In this document: piece by piece, positions 62,204 through 64,000 of the stretch
How positions within the stretch are numbered: position 1 is the stretch's first letter
Layout of the letters: each line of letters opens with the position of its first letter
Assembly (NCBI RefSeq): GCF_000717645.1
Contig: NZ_JNZZ01000019.1
Coordinates: 248,001-312,000, forward strand
Direction of reading: 5' to 3'
Origin: Streptomyces californicus
GTDB taxonomy: Bacteria > Actinomycetota > Actinomycetes > Streptomycetales > Streptomycetaceae
DNA length: 64,000 nt
Position numbers and translations under genes: made by a program
Notes under the pieces: model-generated
What the model saw: only the letters and a program-made list of their open reading frames with translations
Database searches by the model: none
What the model was told of the DNA's origin: nothing

Positions 62204-62226
62204 CCCGGCCGAATCTCCCGGTCCTT

Positions 62227-62273
62227 GAGGCCCCGGCGCCGCACCCTTCCACCCGGTGCGGCGCCGGGGCCTC
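62227..62273. terminator. Perfect 19-bp terminator hairpin
   Basis: Arms 62227-62245 and 62255-62273 (GAGGCCCCGGCGCCGCACC and its complement) enclose a 9-base loop just after the small cysteine-containing gene. It has no mismatches. Confidence 0.9.
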
Positions 62274-62329
62274 CCGTAACTCCAGCTCTTTGCACAACAG
62301 TTGCCACACCTGTTTCCGCATGCTGGAAC

Positions 62330-62457
62330 AGACCGCCCATATGTCCATATCTATTTAGGTTCAGCGAGTAAATATGTGCTTATATGGCCGACGTGAAGAC
62401 GCTTTGCTTTCCGGAACATCTGTACCGTGAGCAAGCTCATCAAGGGGAGAACTCACG
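62330..62457 (+). promoter_or_regulatory. AT-rich promoter region
   Basis: 62336-62395 is the most AT-rich stretch in the window (CATATGTCCATATCTATTTA and AAATATGTGCTTATATGG). It precedes the small secreted-protein gene and ends with GGGGAG nine bases before its TTG start. The composition suggests a strong or special-sigma promoter, or a nucleoid-protein binding site. Confidence 0.5.
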
Positions 62458-62748
62458 TTGAAGACGACTTGGCGCGCGGGGAGCGTCGCCATGATCACGG
62501 CCGGCGCCGTCCTGTCGGACACGCCGCACCCGGCTGTCGCGGACGGCGACAGGGCGAAGGCGGAACCCGGAGCGGAACAGGCCGTCCGTGTCCTGACGGC
62601 CGTGCGTCCGGTGAAGCGTATCGGTGTGAAGAAGACGGCCAACCTGATCCGGACGTACGCCGAGGGCCGCGAACTGACGGCGACGCGTCGCAAGGCGGTC
62701 ACCGCCCTGCTCGGCATCTCCGCGATCCGGACCGTCCGCACGTTCTAG
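62458..62748 (+). CDS. Small secreted or exported protein of unknown function
   Basis: 96 residues from TTG 62458 with GGGGAG nine bases upstream. The N-terminus has a short signal-like segment (WRAGSVAMITAGAVLSDT...AVADG) and the mature part is basic, helix-forming (RPVKRIGVKKTANLIRTYAEGRELTATRRKAVTALLG). It lies 12 bases upstream of a membrane protein gene and should be co-transcribed with it. No family is recognised. Confidence 0.65.
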   Translation: MKTTWRAGSVAMITAGAVLSDTPHPAVADGDRAKAEPGAEQAVRVLTAVRPVKRIGVKKTANLIRTYAEGRELTATRRKAVTALLGISAIRTVRTF

Positions 62749-62760
62749 GAGCCGTCACCC

Positions 62761-63090
62761 GTGTTCGCTCTCGCAGCGCTGCTGGCGCAGATCGCCGTGA
62801 TCCTCGTCCACCGGGCGAAGAACCGCACCGGCTCACGGCCCGAGTCCTGCACGCTCCACACCGCTCTGTGCCTCCTCGGCATCACCGCGGGCTGGCTGGC
62901 GATCGGCCGGCCGGAGATCACCTGGGCAGACGCCCCGCTGGTCCTCATCAGCGGCCTGCTCATCACCGTCGAGGCGGCCCACGCCACGGTCCGGCTCGGT
63001 GCGCCCCGCTGGGCGGACAAGGCGGTGTGCGTCCTGTGCGGAGCCGCCGCGGCGACATGGATGTCCTCCGGCTGGATCCCCGGAACCTGA
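62761..63090 (+). CDS. Small integral membrane protein of unknown function
   Basis: 109 residues from GTG 62761 with AGGAG nine bases upstream. Three or four hydrophobic helices (LAALLAQIAVILV, TALCLLGITAGWLAIG, APLVLISGLLITVEAAHA, AVCVLCGAAAATWMSS) account for most of the protein. It forms a probable two-gene unit with the preceding small secreted protein. Nothing identifies the function; small membrane proteins of phage, conjugation or developmental systems look similar. Confidence 0.68.
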   Translation: MFALAALLAQIAVILVHRAKNRTGSRPESCTLHTALCLLGITAGWLAIGRPEITWADAPLVLISGLLITVEAAHATVRLGAPRWADKAVCVLCGAAAATWMSSGWIPGT

Positions 63091-63147
63091 GAGGGGCGGG
63101 GGAGGGGCGACGCCCGTCGGGGCGTCCCGGGCTCCAGCGAGAGCCGC

Positions 63148-63182
63148 GTGCCCGTCACCGCGTTCGCCGCGGTGGCGGGCAC
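63148..63182. terminator. 15-bp terminator hairpin
   Basis: Arms 63148-63162 and 63168-63182 pair with a single G-T wobble around TTCGC. It lies between the convergent membrane-protein and beta-helix genes and probably serves both. Confidence 0.75.
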
Positions 63183-63204
63183 GGGCACGTCACGGGCCCG
63201 GGTC

Positions 63205-64000
63205 CTACAGCCCCGGCCCCTGGTAGGCGCCCCGGTTGGGCTTGGCGGTCGACGAGACCGGGTTGGCCCAGTAGTCGCGTCCGCCGTTGTCGGCGATGAC
63301 GGCGCCGTTGCCGAGGGCGGGGGAGGTGGACCTCAGCCGGTAGCCGTCGACCGCGTGGATCGAGCTGCCGCCGGTGCCGGGTGCGACGAACCGCGGGTCG
63401 TCGGTGATGCCGTTGGCCGTGGGCCGGGGAACGCCCTGGAAGACGTTCCAGCTCCAGGTGATCCCGGCTCCGGTGGGCAGCCGGGAGTCGGTGGTGCCGA
63501 CGAAGATGTTGTTCTCCACCACACTCCGGGTGGGGAGCTTGACGTCGAACTTCTTGTCCGTGCAGTAGAAGACGTTGTTGTAGAGGTGGAGCGCCGACCG
63601 GCCGGCGCTGTTGCTGCTCATCCGGCAGTCGTTCTCGGAGATGTTGTAGCGGATGGTCTGCCGGGCGCCGCCGATGGTTCCGCAGCCGTCGCAGTCGAGG
63701 AAGAACCCACCGATGTTGTCGCGGCTGTAGTTGTACTGGATGAGGCAGGTGCCGGTGTTGCCCCAGTCGCAGTCGAACGCCTGGCTGTCGGCGACGGACA
63801 TCCTGGTGATGTCGTACACGGCGTTCTTCTGGATGGTCGGGTTGTGGTCGCCGAGTACCCAGATCCCGGCGAAGTTGCCTCCGGAGAAGGGGTAGACGCC
63901 GTTGCCCACGCCGGAGGCGTCGTTGTACTGGATCATCGGGGCGTCGGCGTAGCTGACGATGATGCCGTCGCCCCCGACGTCCTTGACGGTGTTGCGCTCG
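63205..64000 (-). CDS. Right-handed parallel beta-helix repeat protein (5'-truncated by window edge)
   Basis: The C-terminal 264 residues are visible; the start lies right of base 64000. Repeats with NN/NG ladders (IQYNDASGVGNGVYP, TIQKNAVYDIT, LIQYNYSRDNIGGFF, TIRYNISENDCR, ALHLYNNVFYC, VENNIFVG) define a right-handed beta-helix as in polysaccharide lyases and glycoside hydrolases. Four or more cysteines suggest an extracellular protein. The end is a compact cap (GYRLRSTSPALGNG, GRDYWANPV, NRGAYQGP), a pattern common in secreted Streptomyces pectate-lyase-like proteins. The substrate is unknown. Confidence 0.87.
   Translation of the reverse strand, partial: ERNTVKDVGGDGIIVSYADAPMIQYNDASGVGNGVYPFSGGNFAGIWVLGDHNPTIQKNAVYDITRMSVADSQAFDCDWGNTGTCLIQYNYSRDNIGGFFLDCDGCGTIGGARQTIRYNISENDCRMSSNSAGRSALHLYNNVFYCTDKKFDVKLPTRSVVENNIFVGTTDSRLPTGAGITWSWNVFQGVPRPTANGITDDPRFVAPGTGGSSIHAVDGYRLRSTSPALGNGAVIADNGGRDYWANPVSSTAKPNRGAYQGPGL

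Noticed and set aside
1..64000. Mobile element or genomic-island borders
   Set aside because: No transposase, integrase, tRNA gene or flanking direct repeats were found; the accessory character of some genes rests on function only.

Overview
The window is high-GC (clearly above 70%) actinobacterial chromosome. It has Streptomyces-style codon use, frequent GTG/TTG starts, long GC-rich terminator hairpins without T-tracts, several leaderless-looking starts and many secreted hydrolases. Streptomyces or a close relative (for example Kitasatospora) is the best guess; nothing here fixes the species. No rRNA, tRNA, insertion sequence, integrase or CRISPR array was seen.

Layout. (1) 1-8759, minus: the 5' 2.9 kcodons of a hybrid megasynthase (FAAL-ACP-KS-AT-KR-ACP-C-A), cut by the left edge. 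This looks like the right-hand end of a lipid-initiated PKS/NRPS cluster. (2) 8950-14780: a P-loop kinase, an ABM-fold monooxygenase, a CutRS-like two-component system beside a membrane endonuclease/exonuclease/phosphatase-family protein, and a repeat protein. (3) 14822-17970: a cobalamin riboswitch leading a BtuCDF-type ABC operon, closed by a 17-bp terminator. (4) 18060-31341: metabolic and surface genes (aldo/keto reductase, sirtuin, snapalysin, TetR plus SGNH hydrolase divergent from an FBP-type zinc-finger gene, flavodoxin-like protein, DUF6518 protein, P450 plus ferredoxin, secreted proteins, TerB-like and DedA proteins). (5) 31540-34975: a methyltransferase and an AfsQ-like response regulator/kinase/lipoprotein operon. 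(6) 35085-44258: a large subtilase, GNAT, a GH43 enzyme behind a LacI-type palindrome, and an ECF41-like sigma factor with its FAD oxidoreductase. (7) 44548-49064: a complete ureABCFGD operon without ureE.

(8) 50314-59620 is the part I find most interesting. It is a compact carbohydrate or polyol catabolic island with an XylFGH-like ABC transporter, two different FGGY kinases, a D-2-hydroxyacid dehydrogenase, a histidine phosphatase and a DeoR regulator, arranged divergently. Related AT-rich elements containing TTAACA/TGTTAA lie in front of three transcription units, so one DeoR protein probably controls the whole island. The substrate cannot be read from sequence and I do not recognise the gene combination as a described pathway.

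(9) 59757-64000: GNAT, an M23 peptidase, small secreted and membrane proteins of unknown role behind an unusually AT-rich promoter region, and the C-terminal part of a right-handed beta-helix protein that runs off the right edge.
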